A stretch of DNA of 64,000 bases, from contig CAVQMN010000004.1 of NCBI GenBank assembly GCA_963713625.1, positions 744,001 to 808,000 on the forward strand. Reading direction: 5' to 3'. The stretch is from Bog-756 sp963713625. Its GTDB lineage: Bacteria; Actinomycetota; Acidimicrobiia; Acidimicrobiales; RAAP-2. A program made the position numbers and the translations under genes. The first letter of the stretch is position 1; each line of letters begins with the position of its first letter. Below are positions 6,794 to 16,012 of the stretch, piece after piece. The notes under the pieces are model-generated. The model worked only from the letters and a program-made list of their open reading frames with translations. It was not told the DNA's origin and did not search any database.

Positions 6794-8842
6794 ATGCCCA
6801 GGCTCCGATCTTCCCGCCGTCGAACAGTCGCCCAAGGTGGCGTCGTACTCCTCGTCAGCGCCGTCGTGGCCGTCACCATGGTGCCGAGCGCCCGAGCGGC
6901 CGATCCGTCAGGGTGGAACATCATCCCGAGCGTCAATACCAGTACCCAGGTAAGCAATATTCTTCTCGGGACGGCATGCACGAACTCCTGGAACTGCTGG
7001 GCCGTGGGGGGTTCGGTTCCCAACATCAACAGCAACAACGCGGCACCCTCGGCCATGGCCCAGCACTGGAACGGGTCATCGTGGTCGGAAGGTCCCAGTG
7101 TCATCCCGGCCGGCTCGAAACTGTCCCTCCTCTGGAACGTCACCTGCGTCAACGCCGCCGATTGCTGGGCGGTGGGGGCCCAGATGGCGGACACCGACTC
7201 CGACAAGGTTCCCGTCCCGCTGGCCGAACACTGGAACGGCTCGGTGTGGTCGGTCGTCCCGCTGCCGAGCACCTTCGGGATCCTGTTCTCGGTCACCTGC
7301 ACCGGAGCGTCGGACTGCTGGGCCGCCGGCACCACCGTGTCCGACGACAACCAATCCAATCCGCTCAACGGGTTCGTCGACCATTGGAACGGGTCTTCGT
7401 GGTCACCGGTCCCGACCGTTCCCTCCGGCCAGAAGTTCGACCAGTTCAACTCGGTCACCTGCTCCAGTGCGTCGGACTGCTGGGCCGTCGGCTTTGCCGG
7501 CCCCAACCAGCTCCAGAACAACTTCCTGCCCAACGTCGCCCCCAATGTCGCCGGTGCGCAGGCCTTCATCGAACATTGGAACGGTGCCGACTGGAACATC
7601 GTGCCCGCCCCGGCTGCCACTGCTCCCGACGGGACCTATCTCGCCGATGTGACGTGCAGTAGCCCGTCGGAGTGCCTGGCCGTGGGCGCAACCATGGGCG
7701 CCGACGGCAATCCCTCGACCACCCTGGTTGACCGATGGAACGGCGCTGACTGGTCGACGTCACCCAGTCCCAACCCGGACAACCCAGCGGACGTCCTGAC
7801 CGACGTCACCTGCCTGGGAACGTCGGACTGCTGGGCGGTGGGAGCATCGGGGGTCCATTCCGGGCCGAACAGCAACGGGATCCAGCCCAACCCCTTCGTC
7901 GAGCGCTGGAACGGCTCGACGTGGTCGGTCGACCCGAGTCCGAACGTGACGGCCTTCGGCTACCTGGCCAGCGTGTCGTGCATCGTCAGAAATGGATGCT
8001 TCGCCGCCGGTTTTGCCGCCACCGATTCCAATGAAGGTCTCACCCTGCAGACACTGGTGGAACAGATGCTCCTCCCCACCTCCGCCAACCAAAGTCTGCA
8101 GATGGTCGGTTCCGACGGGGGAGTCTTCAGCCTGGGCAACGCCCACTACCTCGGTTCCATGGGCGGAAGTCATCTCAACGCCCCCATCGTCGGCATGGCG
8201 TCCACTCCCGACGACGCCGGCTACTGGCTGGTGGCCGCCGACGGTGGCATCTTCTCCTTCGGTGATGCCATGTTCTACGGGTCCACCGGATCGATCGTCC
8301 TCAACGAACCCATCGTCGGGATGGCGTCCACCCCCGACGGCGCCGGGTACTGGATGGTGGCCAGGGACGGCGGCGTGTTCGCTTTCGGCGATGCCACGTT
8401 CTACGGATCGATGGGGGCGAGCCACCTCAACGCGCCGATCGTGGGCATGGCCGCGACGCCTGACGGCCACGGGTACTGGCTGGTGGCCAGTGACGGCGGC
8501 ATCTTCTCCTTCGGTGATGCCGATTTCCACGGGTCGATGGGTGGCACCCCTCTCGATGCTCCCATCGTGGGCATGGCCTCGACGCCCGACGGCGGCGGCT
8601 ACTGGATGGTGGCCAGTGACGGCGGCATCTTCTCGCTGGGCGACGCCGACTACTACGGCTCGGTTCCGGGCCAAGGCATCCATGCCCAGGTACCGGTCGG
8701 TGCCATGCTCTCCACCCCCGACGGTCGGGGCTACTGGCTGGTGGGACAAGACGGAGCTGTCTACGCCTACGGCGATGCCGAGTTCCTCGGTTCGCTGGTC
8801 GGGATGGGCTTGTCCGGTGCCGTCGTCGGGGTGGCCGCGTAG
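6794..8842 (+). CDS. Secreted two-repeat-type surface protein (CWAVG and GIFSFGDA repeats)
   Basis: 682 aa. Residues 1-36 form a classical signal peptide (basic, hydrophobic core, ARA-A cleavage site). Residues about 45-415 hold six or seven modules with the core VTC..SDCWAVG followed by HWNGSxWSxVP. Residues about 425-680 hold six 42-residue repeats of the type DGGIFSFGDAxFYGSMG-APIVGMASTPDG-GYWLVA. Both look like beta-propeller blades. The cysteine pairs in the first block suggest a disulfide per blade. The second repeat type is frequent in secreted proteins of Acidimicrobiia and relatives; its function is not known to me. An SD-like GGATGAAAA precedes the ATG. Confidence 0.85.
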   Translation: MPRLRSSRRRTVAQGGVVLLVSAVVAVTMVPSARAADPSGWNIIPSVNTSTQVSNILLGTACTNSWNCWAVGGSVPNINSNNAAPSAMAQHWNGSSWSEGPSVIPAGSKLSLLWNVTCVNAADCWAVGAQMADTDSDKVPVPLAEHWNGSVWSVVPLPSTFGILFSVTCTGASDCWAAGTTVSDDNQSNPLNGFVDHWNGSSWSPVPTVPSGQKFDQFNSVTCSSASDCWAVGFAGPNQLQNNFLPNVAPNVAGAQAFIEHWNGADWNIVPAPAATAPDGTYLADVTCSSPSECLAVGATMGADGNPSTTLVDRWNGADWSTSPSPNPDNPADVLTDVTCLGTSDCWAVGASGVHSGPNSNGIQPNPFVERWNGSTWSVDPSPNVTAFGYLASVSCIVRNGCFAAGFAATDSNEGLTLQTLVEQMLLPTSANQSLQMVGSDGGVFSLGNAHYLGSMGGSHLNAPIVGMASTPDDAGYWLVAADGGIFSFGDAMFYGSTGSIVLNEPIVGMASTPDGAGYWMVARDGGVFAFGDATFYGSMGASHLNAPIVGMAATPDGHGYWLVASDGGIFSFGDADFHGSMGGTPLDAPIVGMASTPDGGGYWMVASDGGIFSLGDADYYGSVPGQGIHAQVPVGAMLSTPDGRGYWLVGQDGAVYAYGDAEFLGSLVGMGLSGAVVGVAA

Positions 8843-8860
8843 CGCCCACTCGAAGGTACA

Positions 8861-8874
8861 GGGGGGCTCCCCCC
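8861..8874 (+). terminator. G6/C6 hairpin after the repeat protein
   Basis: GGGGGG-CT-CCCCCC 18 bp past the stop at 8842. The loop is tight and there is no U-tract, so this is only a plausible terminator. Confidence 0.35.
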
Positions 8875-8954
8875 AACCAGGATTCGGCCTAATGTCGGTA
8901 CGGCCACCGCCCGGCCGGGCCTTGGCTGCGGGGGGCTGACCTGGGGAGGACCTG

Positions 8955-10313
8955 GTGAACCTGAACCGACGGCAGTTCCTGGGCGGTGGCCTGGCCGGCG
9001 CCTCGATGGTGCTCGCCGCCTGCGGCAGCCAGTCGTCCACCTCGACCACCACGACGTCGACGACACCCAAATCGAAAGTCATCAGACAGCCGGGCTCCCT
9101 CCCCCGGCCCGATCTGGCCGCGGGAACCGACACGGTGCCCGAGATCGAGCACATCGTGGTGGTCATGATGGAGAACCACTCGTTCGACAACATCCTCGGC
9201 CTCATCGGGAGAGGCGACGGATTCACCGTCGGCCCGGACGGCACCCCCACCGCCAAGAACCCGGACGGGAACGGGAACGACGTCCACGCCTTCCACATGC
9301 CCACCGAATGCCAGACCACGGGCGTCCGGAATGACTGGACGGCGGCCCACGAAGCGTTCGACGGTGGGACCCTCCAGGGGTTCGTCACCAGTTCGACCCC
9401 GGAGGCCATGGGCTACTTCACCAAGGACGACCTCCCGTTCACCTGCGGGATGGCCGGTGTCTTCCCTATCGCCGACCGTTACTTCTGCTCGGCCATGGCC
9501 CAAACCGACCCCAACCGGCGGTACCTCATCTCCGGCACCTCGCTCGGGCTCATCAACGACAGCTTCCCGGTCAACCTGCCGCCCAACGGCGTGATCTACG
9601 AGCAGTTCGACAAGCACGGGATCACCTGGAAGGACTACTACTCCAACGCGCCGACCCTCGGGGTGTACCTCCCCTATCTGGAGGAGGGGAATCCCCTCTC
9701 CAAAGGGGTGACGAAGATCGACCAGTTCTTCGTCGACGCCGCGGCCGGGAATCTCCCGTCCTACTGCCTGGTCGAGCCCAACTACGACGACTCCTCGGAG
9801 GAGGACCCCCAGGACATCCAGTTCGGGGACCAGTTCATGGGCCAGGTCGTGAACGCGGTCATGTCCAGCCCCAACTGGCCCAAGACCATGCTCATCTGGA
9901 CCTACGACGAGCACGGCGGCTACTACGACCACGTTCCACCACCCGCGGCCATCCCACCCGACGACATCCCTCCCGACCTGCAGCCGGGTGATCCACCGGG
10001 AACGTTCGACCAGTACGGGTTCAGGGTCCCCGCCGGGGTGGTCAGCCCCTACGCCCGGAAGGACTTCGTCTCCCACACCGTCTACGACCACACCTCGATC
10101 CTCAAGACGGTCGAGGAGAAGTGGAACCTGCCCGCCCTCACCCGTCGCGATGCCAACGCCGCCAGCCTCTTCGACATGGTGGACGTGAAATCCAAGCCGG
10201 CGTTCCTGACACCACCGAAGCTCCCGGCCGCCGCCAACCCGACGGCGAAGGAGGGGTGCCTGACCACCGGCCCCGGCACCATTCCACCGCCGTCCGCCGT
10301 CACCAAGGCCTGA
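8955..10313 (+). CDS. Tat-exported lipoprotein, phospholipase C/acid phosphatase (phosphoesterase) family
   Basis: 452 aa. The N-terminus reads NRRQFLGGGLAGASMVLAACG: a twin-arginine signal followed by a lipobox with Cys23, so a Tat-exported lipoprotein. The mature protein begins its catalytic domain with IEHIVVVMMENHSFDNILG, the signature of the PF04185 phosphoesterase family (non-haemolytic phospholipase C, AcpA-type acid phosphatases). Later motifs AMAQTDPNRRY, LVEPNYDD, TYDEHGGYYDHVPPP and RVPAGVVSPYARK complete the metal-binding set. GTG 8955 follows GGGAGG. It probably releases phosphate or headgroups outside the membrane; phospholipid versus phosphomonoester specificity is open. Confidence 0.9.
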   Translation: MNLNRRQFLGGGLAGASMVLAACGSQSSTSTTTTSTTPKSKVIRQPGSLPRPDLAAGTDTVPEIEHIVVVMMENHSFDNILGLIGRGDGFTVGPDGTPTAKNPDGNGNDVHAFHMPTECQTTGVRNDWTAAHEAFDGGTLQGFVTSSTPEAMGYFTKDDLPFTCGMAGVFPIADRYFCSAMAQTDPNRRYLISGTSLGLINDSFPVNLPPNGVIYEQFDKHGITWKDYYSNAPTLGVYLPYLEEGNPLSKGVTKIDQFFVDAAAGNLPSYCLVEPNYDDSSEEDPQDIQFGDQFMGQVVNAVMSSPNWPKTMLIWTYDEHGGYYDHVPPPAAIPPDDIPPDLQPGDPPGTFDQYGFRVPAGVVSPYARKDFVSHTVYDHTSILKTVEEKWNLPALTRRDANAASLFDMVDVKSKPAFLTPPKLPAAANPTAKEGCLTTGPGTIPPPSAVTKA

Positions 10314-10409
10314 CCGGGACCACTTCGACCGGTGCGTCACCAGACCGGGGCTTTCGACAACCGTTCGTGGCCCCCGGTCGGGTGGCGCACGGGGCACTAA
10401 TCTCGTGCC

Positions 10410-10907
10410 GTGACCGACCGGACAGAGGAAGCACTGGCCACCTACCGTCGGATGGTGGCCACCCGGGACCGGATCGAGGAAGGCGAGCTCCCCTGGTCGG
10501 CCCTGGCTTCCTACTTCACCGAGGACGCCGTCTACATCGATTCGACCTGGGGACGGTTCGACGGCCTGCCGGCCATCACCCAGTTCATGGCGGACAGCAT
10601 GGCCGGGCTCGACGACTGGCGCTTTCCCGAAGAGTGGACCATGGCCGACGGGGACCGGGTCGTGAGCATGTGGTGGAACCAGCTCCCCGGGACGCGGGCG
10701 GATGGTTCGACGTACCGCGTCGCCGGCATCTCCGTTCTGCGCTATGCGGGCGACAGCAAGTTCGACTACGAGTACGACGTCTTCAACATGAAGCAGATCC
10801 TGGAAGTCATCGCCGAGAGTGGCTGGAGGCCGACAGGGCCGATGAACGCGCCGCCGAGTCCTCCGAACCGCGACGCCACCCCGCCACCTCGTGCCGAGGC
10901 CGGATGA
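10410..10907 (+). CDS. NTF2-like/SnoaL-type protein
   Basis: 165 aa, cone-shaped alpha+beta (NTF2-like) fold: an N-terminal helix, 'YFTEDAVYIDSTWGRFDGLPAITQFMADS', then strands 'DRVVSMWWNQLPG', 'YRVAGISVLRYAG' and 'YDVFNMKQILEVIAESGW'. Such proteins are small cyclases, isomerases, dehydratases or ligand binders. The C-terminal 20 residues are Pro-rich and disordered. Its last codons overlap the start of the next NTF2-like gene (ATGA), so the two are translationally coupled and may form a heterodimer. Confidence 0.75.
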   Translation: MTDRTEEALATYRRMVATRDRIEEGELPWSALASYFTEDAVYIDSTWGRFDGLPAITQFMADSMAGLDDWRFPEEWTMADGDRVVSMWWNQLPGTRADGSTYRVAGISVLRYAGDSKFDYEYDVFNMKQILEVIAESGWRPTGPMNAPPSPPNRDATPPPRAEAG

Positions 10908-11329
10908 TCAGGTCGCCGGCCTCGGCCGCTGACGGTGTCATCCGCACCACCATCGAGCACTACCAGGCCACCTTCAACGCCGGCGACAGGGACGGCTGGC
11001 TGTCGCTGTTCGCCGACGACGCCGAGCTCGAGGATCCTGCGGGGTCGCCGGCGCGAACCGGCCCGGACGGCCTCGCCGCCTTTTGGGACCAGATCCACGA
11101 CGGCGTCCGGCCCGGTGCCCGGCGGACGGTCCGTATGGTCCAGGGCCCGGTGGTGTGCGGACTCGAGGCGGCGTGGGCGTTCGAGCTCCGCCTCGCCGCC
11201 GACGGACAGACCGTGGTGGTCGACATCATCGACCAGGCGGCCTTCACCGGCGAGGGGCTGATCCGCAGGCTGCGGGCCTTCTGGAGCGAAGCCACCATCC
11301 GGGTCGAGCCCGTGTCCCCGCCTGAATAG
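10904..11329 (+). CDS. SnoaL-like (steroid isomerase-type NTF2 fold) protein
   Basis: 141 aa, starting at ATG 10904 overlapping the previous stop by 4 nt. The pattern 'IEHYQATFNAGDRDGWLSLFADDAELEDPAGSPARTG' is typical of SnoaL/ketosteroid-isomerase-like proteins, with the Asp residues at the pocket mouth, followed by 'RTVRMVQGPVVCGLEAAWAFELRL' strands. A catalytic role on a polycyclic or small hydrophobic ligand is possible. The tandem arrangement of two different NTF2 proteins is the notable point. Confidence 0.78.
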   Translation: MIRSPASAADGVIRTTIEHYQATFNAGDRDGWLSLFADDAELEDPAGSPARTGPDGLAAFWDQIHDGVRPGARRTVRMVQGPVVCGLEAAWAFELRLAADGQTVVVDIIDQAAFTGEGLIRRLRAFWSEATIRVEPVSPPE

Positions 11330-11663
11330 TCCCCGCACCTCAACTCCGGGACTTATCGCGTTCTTAACGGTTTCAAGCCTTCTCTTTAGGGAACAGTGCT
11401 CAACTGTCCCTGCGCCCGCGACCGACAGGCCTCGCCCGCGCCCCCAGTGGCGTTGGGCAGGTAGCCGATCGGCCAGCGATCGGTTCGTTCACGAATCGGC
11501 CGTGGCGCTCGCCATGTGATTCATGACGTCGGTGGATCCTGGAGAAAGACCCCGGTCGCGGTTATCGGAGCGGCGCCGGGGGTAGGTCAAGACGGGGCCG
11601 TTCAACTGCCATCGGTCTGGCCGTCATTGTCTGGTCCCAATTTTCTTGATGGAAGGAAGCACT
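11330..11663. other. 334-bp intergenic region with several inverted repeats
   Basis: No convincing gene. It holds a hairpin at 11389-11410 (GGGAaCAGT/ACTGTCCC, one bulge) that may end the NTF2 pair, an inverted repeat at 11465-11483, and an overlapping TTCGT/ACGAA pair just after it. The 3' part, ahead of the small gene at 11664, has an AATTTTCTTG stretch but no good -35/-10 pair. Confidence 0.5.
11465..11483. promoter_or_regulatory. Inverted repeat CCGATCG-N5-CGATCGG
   Basis: Perfect 7-bp arms with a 5-bp spacer about 180 bp ahead of the RGRLSPTL-family gene. Candidate operator or hairpin. Confidence 0.4.
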
Positions 11664-11885
11664 GTGCCGGTCGAAAAATTCGAGATCGTCGTTCGCGGGA
11701 GGCTCAGCCCCACCCTGGTGACCGCTCTGGATGGCTTCGATGTCAGCCACTGCACCGACGGGCTGACCCATCTCGTGGGGCCCATCCCCGACCAGACCAG
11801 GCTGCACAGTTTGTTCCGCCTGCTGAGCGACCTCAACATCGAGCTGGTGTCCGTCAACCCCGCGGGTGAGGTCGTCGCCGACTGA
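11664..11885 (+). CDS. Small RGRLSPTL-family protein (73 aa), unknown function
   Basis: The GTG at 11664 follows GGAAGGA at 6 nt, giving a 73-residue protein: FEIVVRGRLSPTL, then 'THLVGPIPDQTRLHSLFRLLSDLNIELVSVNP'. This is a compact alpha/beta domain found widely in actinobacteria as an unnamed protein (strand - RGRLS turn - helix - strand - 'DQARLH' helix - final strand). A paralogue sits at 28889-29275. In-frame starts further upstream (ATG 11649 and a TTG at 11646) have no spaced SD. No enzyme motif; it may be a regulator or partner protein in stress physiology, judging only by its neighbours. Confidence 0.75.
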   Translation: MPVEKFEIVVRGRLSPTLVTALDGFDVSHCTDGLTHLVGPIPDQTRLHSLFRLLSDLNIELVSVNPAGEVVAD

Positions 11886-11914
11886 CGCGGACTGTCCGAC
11901 AGGAAGTCAGGCCG

Positions 11915-13393
11915 TCAGATTCCGGACTGGACGGTGATCCGCCCATCGGCCGCCGCTTTCTTCAGGGCGTCGTAGTCGCGCTGGTTCTGGTCGGCGTAGG
12001 CCTCGGAGAACGAGGCGATGGCGTTGTCGAACGACTTCCCCGACCCGAGGTAGGCGGCGATGGCCATGCGGTCGCCCGACCGGGCGTGGGCCCGGGCCAG
12101 CGTCCATCCGCACAGCCGCCCGTAGACCGCCATGGACGGAGGGGTCATCTGCTCGGTGTCGGCTGATCCCTTCCAATCCCGCAGTTGGCGGATGTAGAAG
12201 TCCCGTGGCACCCCGTCGAGGCCTTCGACCTGGTCCCAACCGAGGAAGATGTCGCTCGATGCCTGCATCAGGTGCTGTCCGGCCACGACCCGCTCGCCCT
12301 GGTTGGTGTAGCGGGACTCCCCCACGAACTCGGCCAGGACCGAAGCCTGCGCTTCTTTGGCCTGGAGGAGCAGCGGGTCCGTCCCGTCACTCCCCACCAT
12401 CAAGATGACCCAGGCCCGGGTGCCCACGCTGCCCACCCCCACCACCTTGCGGGCGATGCTGACGAAACGGAACTGCTTCAGCAGATGTCGACGGTCGCTC
12501 TGGAGGGTGTGCCGGTAGCTGCGCAGCAGCTCGTGCATGCTCTCGGTCAGGAGGGCACCCCGGGCTTCCGATACCAGCTCGTCGATGGGGACCAGGAGCG
12601 GAGGATCGCTCACGAACCGGATCTCCCCGTCGACCACCTGGGTGAGCTTGTCCAGCGCCTGCATGCTGTCCCGCGTCCGGGCTTTGGCCAACGCCTTTTC
12701 TGCTCGGGTCTTGGCCTTGGACATCGGCTTGTCGGCGGACTTCTTCCCGGTCAGCCCGAGCTCGCCCCCGAGGTCGGCGAGCACCCGCTCGATATCCATG
12801 CGGGCGTACCACACGTCGAGGTCTTTCATGGTGGCCAACTTGGCCATCTCGGTGCGGTAGCCGGCCACCGCGTCGAGCACCACGTCGGCCCGCTCCCGGT
12901 CGGAGAAGCCGCGGTCGCGCCCGGCGATGGCCAGGCTCGCCGTCAGCCGCTTCACGTCCCACTCCCACGGGCCGGGCAGTGTCTCGTCGAAGTCGTTGAC
13001 GTCGAAGACCAGCGTGCGCTCGGCCGAGGCGAAGACACCGAAGTTGCTCAGATGGGCGTCGCCGCAGGCCTGGACGTCGAGGCCGGATCGCGGCGTGGTG
13101 GCCAGATCGGAGGCCATGATCAGCGCCGCCCCCCGGTAGAAGGTGAAGGGGGAGACCAGCATCCGGCCGTAGCGGATGGGCACCAGCTCCTGAACCCGCG
13201 ATGCCGCCTGACTCTCGAGCAGGGCCACGGGATCGGGCCGGGTCGGGGACGCCTCCCACCCTTCGTGATCGGACCGCGCCACCCTGGCCCGGGCCGCCTT
13301 GCCCCGTGCGACCCGCTCCTCGGTGGTCAGGTGCTCGATGGGGGCTTCGGGGGCCGGAGAGCCGGCCGCTCCGGACGGTGTCTTGGTGGCCAT
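11915..13393 (-). CDS. DUF2252 family protein
   Basis: 492 aa from ATG 13393. Diagnostic features of DUF2252 are visible: 'RYGRMLVSPFTFYRGAALIM', 'VQACGDAHLSNFGVF', 'FDVNDFDETLPGPWEWDVKRL', and later 'VVGVGSVGTRAWVILM' and 'GERVVAGQHLMQASSDIFLG'. The GDxHxxNFG and DxNDFDE motifs resemble the catalytic and metal-binding loops of aminoglycoside-kinase/APH-like folds, so a kinase-like activity has been suggested for the family, but the substrate is unknown. The frame is open to a GTG at 13450 without an SD. A basic, Ala-rich N-terminal segment (residues 1-60) looks disordered. Confidence 0.88.
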   Translation of the reverse strand: MATKTPSGAAGSPAPEAPIEHLTTEERVARGKAARARVARSDHEGWEASPTRPDPVALLESQAASRVQELVPIRYGRMLVSPFTFYRGAALIMASDLATTPRSGLDVQACGDAHLSNFGVFASAERTLVFDVNDFDETLPGPWEWDVKRLTASLAIAGRDRGFSDRERADVVLDAVAGYRTEMAKLATMKDLDVWYARMDIERVLADLGGELGLTGKKSADKPMSKAKTRAEKALAKARTRDSMQALDKLTQVVDGEIRFVSDPPLLVPIDELVSEARGALLTESMHELLRSYRHTLQSDRRHLLKQFRFVSIARKVVGVGSVGTRAWVILMVGSDGTDPLLLQAKEAQASVLAEFVGESRYTNQGERVVAGQHLMQASSDIFLGWDQVEGLDGVPRDFYIRQLRDWKGSADTEQMTPPSMAVYGRLCGWTLARAHARSGDRMAIAAYLGSGKSFDNAIASFSEAYADQNQRDYDALKKAAADGRITVQSGI

Positions 13394-13495
13394 GTCCCCA
13401 CGGTCGCGCCGTTCCCGTCTGCCGACATCACCCTCTTCGGGGGATTTCACCGTGTGACAAGGCGTGCCCTCTCCTCGAGGCCCCTCCCTCGGGCG

Positions 13496-14563
13496 TCAGT
13501 CGCCGGCCCCGGCCACCTCGACCGGTGCCGGCCCGGGCGCGTCGCCCTCCCCCGGAGCGGTGCCCGGGCCCGCGCTGGGTCCGACGATCCGCTTTCGGAA
13601 CACGTACAGGCTCCACCCCTGATAGACGAGGACCACCGGGAAGAAGATCACCGCCACCACGGTCATGACCTTGAGTGTGTACGAGGGGCTGGCCGAGTTG
13701 GCGACGGTGAGGTTGTAGGCCGTGTTGGTCGACGACACCATCACCCGGGGGAAGAGCTCGAAGAAGATCGAACCCACCACGCTGCCCATCGCCGTGGCTG
13801 CGGCCGCGAACGCCCATCCCTCGGAGTAGGACTCGGCGAACATGGCCGCGCCGACGACGGCCACGAGGGCCAGGACCTGAAACGGATTGGGAAGGAAGCC
13901 CACGCCCAGACCCACATGGATCCAGGTCAGCCAGCCCAGGGTCACCACCGCGGCCAACCAGCCGAGACGAGTGGACAGTTTGGCCACCCGGTCGTGGAGG
14001 GGGCCCTCCGTCTTCAGGGTCAAGAAGACCGCCCCGAGGAAGAGGGACAGTGCGGTGAGCGTGACCCCGGTGAAGAGCCCGAAGGGAACCAGCAGGCCGA
14101 AGAAGGTGCCGGTGTAGTTGTGGGCGGAATCGATGGGCAGCCCGTGGAGCAGATCACCCAGGGCCGTCCCCAGCAGCAGGGGAATGAGCAGGCTGCCGAT
14201 GGTCAGTGACCAGCGCCAGGTCGACCGCCACCGGGGGTTGTCGATCTTGCGGTGGTACTCGAAGGACACGCCTCGCACGATGAGGGCCACCAGGACCACC
14301 AACAGCGCCAGATAGAAGGTGGAGAACATGGTGGCGTACCAGCCGGGGAAGGCGGCGAAAATGGCCGCTCCGGCCACGATCAGCCACACCTCGTTCCCGT
14401 CCCACGTCGGCCCGATGGTGTTGACGGCGACGCGCCGTTCGGCATCATCGTGGCCGACGAACGAGTGCAGCATGCCCACGCCGAAGTCGAACCCCTCGAG
14501 CACGAAGAACCCGACCCAGAAGACGGCGACGATTACGTACCAGATGTTGTTGAGATGCACCAT
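13496..14563 (-). CDS. cydB: Cytochrome bd ubiquinol/menaquinol oxidase subunit II
   Basis: 355 aa, eight or nine TM helices. The N-terminus 'IWYVIVAVFWVGFFVLEGFDFGVGML' and the conserved 'NTIGPTWDGNEVWLIVAGAAIFAAFPGWYA' are the CydB signature. The C-terminal 30 residues are Pro/Gly/Ala-rich and disordered. It follows cydA by 9 bp and is the last gene of a cydD-C-A-B unit, forming the high-affinity quinol oxidase that lets the cell respire at low oxygen. Confidence 0.95.
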   Translation of the reverse strand: MVHLNNIWYVIVAVFWVGFFVLEGFDFGVGMLHSFVGHDDAERRVAVNTIGPTWDGNEVWLIVAGAAIFAAFPGWYATMFSTFYLALLVVLVALIVRGVSFEYHRKIDNPRWRSTWRWSLTIGSLLIPLLLGTALGDLLHGLPIDSAHNYTGTFFGLLVPFGLFTGVTLTALSLFLGAVFLTLKTEGPLHDRVAKLSTRLGWLAAVVTLGWLTWIHVGLGVGFLPNPFQVLALVAVVGAAMFAESYSEGWAFAAAATAMGSVVGSIFFELFPRVMVSSTNTAYNLTVANSASPSYTLKVMTVVAVIFFPVVLVYQGWSLYVFRKRIVGPSAGPGTAPGEGDAPGPAPVEVAGAGD

Positions 14564-14572
14564 TGTCGTCTC

Positions 14573-16012
14573 CTAGTAGATGAGGGCCGGGATCCGGCCT
14601 TCGTTGGCGTCCTCTGACGAACCGCCGTCGAACGGGCCGGCGCCGTCACCGTCGTCACCGCCCCCCTCATCGTCCGGTTCGAGCTCTTTTCGGCCGTAGT
14701 GGATCATCAGGTAGGTGCCGGCCACCCCGAGCGCGGCGTACAGGAGGACGAAGACGGTCAGGCTGATCCAGATGTCGGTGGCCGTCACCGAGGGCGAGGA
14801 GGCTTGCGACGTCTTCATCAGGCCCTGGACGATCCAGGGTTGGCGGCCGCTCTCGGTCAGCAACCACCCGGCGGTGTTCATGAGGAACGGGGTGAGGGCG
14901 AACCAGGGGGCGATCAGGAGGAACCACTTGGCCTTGGCCAGGGTCTTTCGACGGATCAACCACAGCCCCCACAGGGCGAACAGGGCGACGACCGCGGCCA
15001 GATAGGCCATCACCCGCATCCCCCAGTACTGGATGAAGACGTTGGGGATGTAGTTGCCCGGTCCGTACTCCTTCACGTACTGGGCCTGCAGGTTGTTCAT
15101 CCCCTGGACCTCGCCGTCGACGTGATTGGTGGCCAGGATGGAAAGCAGGTCGGGGATCTCGATGATCTTGGTGGGGGTGGGGTCGTCGTTGCCTCCCCCG
15201 GTCTGGAAGGCGGAGAACGAGCAGTGGCTCGGGCAGGTGTTCCACAGGGCCTCGGCGGCGGCGATCTTCATGGGCTGGTACTTGCCCTCGACCACACCGA
15301 GCTCGCTGCCGATGAACATGTTGAGGAACACGGCCGGGGCGAGGACGGCCAGTGAGATGACCGCGGTCCTCCGGAAGGCTTCGATCGAGTTCTTCCGTCG
15401 GAGGTGCCAGGCCGAGAAGGCCAACATGATGATGGCTCCGGTCACCAGGGAGGCCAGGATCACATGGGGGTAGGCCCAGAGGAACACCGGGTTGGTGAAC
15501 AGGGCCCAGATATCGGTGAGCTGGGGCTGGTGCTGGGCGTTCATCACGTATCCGACCGGGTGCTGCATCCACGAGTTGGCCACCATGATGAACAGGGCCG
15601 ACACCATCGAGGACGCGGCCACCAGCCAGATGCAGGCCAGGTGCACCTTCTTCGACAGGCGCTCCCAGCCGAATATCCACAGGCCCAGAAAGGTGGACTC
15701 GAGGAAGAAGGCGACCAGGCCCTCCATGGCCAGCGGCCCCCCGAAGATGTTGCCCACGAACCGGGAGTAGTTCGACCAGTTCATGCCGAACTCGAATTCC
15801 TGCACCAATCCGGTCACCACACCGACGGCCACATTGATCAGCAGGAGGGTGCCGAAGAACTTGGTCAGCCGCTTGAAGACCGGGTTGTCGTTCCGGTACC
15901 AGCTGGTCTGGAGCAGTGCCACCAGGAAGGCGAGCCCGATGGTGACGGGAACGAACAGGAAGTGGTAGATGCTGGTGGTGGCGAACTGCCAGCGGGCCAG
16001 GTCGTTGGTCAT
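14573..16012 (-). CDS. cydA: Cytochrome bd oxidase subunit I
   Basis: 479 aa. 'ARWQFATTSIYHFLFVPVT' contains the axial His of the heme b595 site near the N-terminus; 'VGYVMNAQ...PHVILASLVTG' holds the second His, and 'YWGMRVMAYL' the Met ligand of heme b558. 'ESGRQPWIVQGLMKT' is the conserved C-terminal quinol-loop element. At 479 aa it is of the short Q-loop type common in actinobacteria. The ATG at 16012 overlaps the last base of cydC's stop region, so translation is coupled to the exporter genes. Confidence 0.96.
   Translation of the reverse strand: MTNDLARWQFATTSIYHFLFVPVTIGLAFLVALLQTSWYRNDNPVFKRLTKFFGTLLLINVAVGVVTGLVQEFEFGMNWSNYSRFVGNIFGGPLAMEGLVAFFLESTFLGLWIFGWERLSKKVHLACIWLVAASSMVSALFIMVANSWMQHPVGYVMNAQHQPQLTDIWALFTNPVFLWAYPHVILASLVTGAIIMLAFSAWHLRRKNSIEAFRRTAVISLAVLAPAVFLNMFIGSELGVVEGKYQPMKIAAAEALWNTCPSHCSFSAFQTGGGNDDPTPTKIIEIPDLLSILATNHVDGEVQGMNNLQAQYVKEYGPGNYIPNVFIQYWGMRVMAYLAAVVALFALWGLWLIRRKTLAKAKWFLLIAPWFALTPFLMNTAGWLLTESGRQPWIVQGLMKTSQASSPSVTATDIWISLTVFVLLYAALGVAGTYLMIHYGRKELEPDDEGGGDDGDGAGPFDGGSSEDANEGRIPALIY

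Noticed and set aside
12185..14209. Plus-strand frame of 674 codons
   Set aside because: Antisense to DUF2252 and cydB; no recognisable motif.
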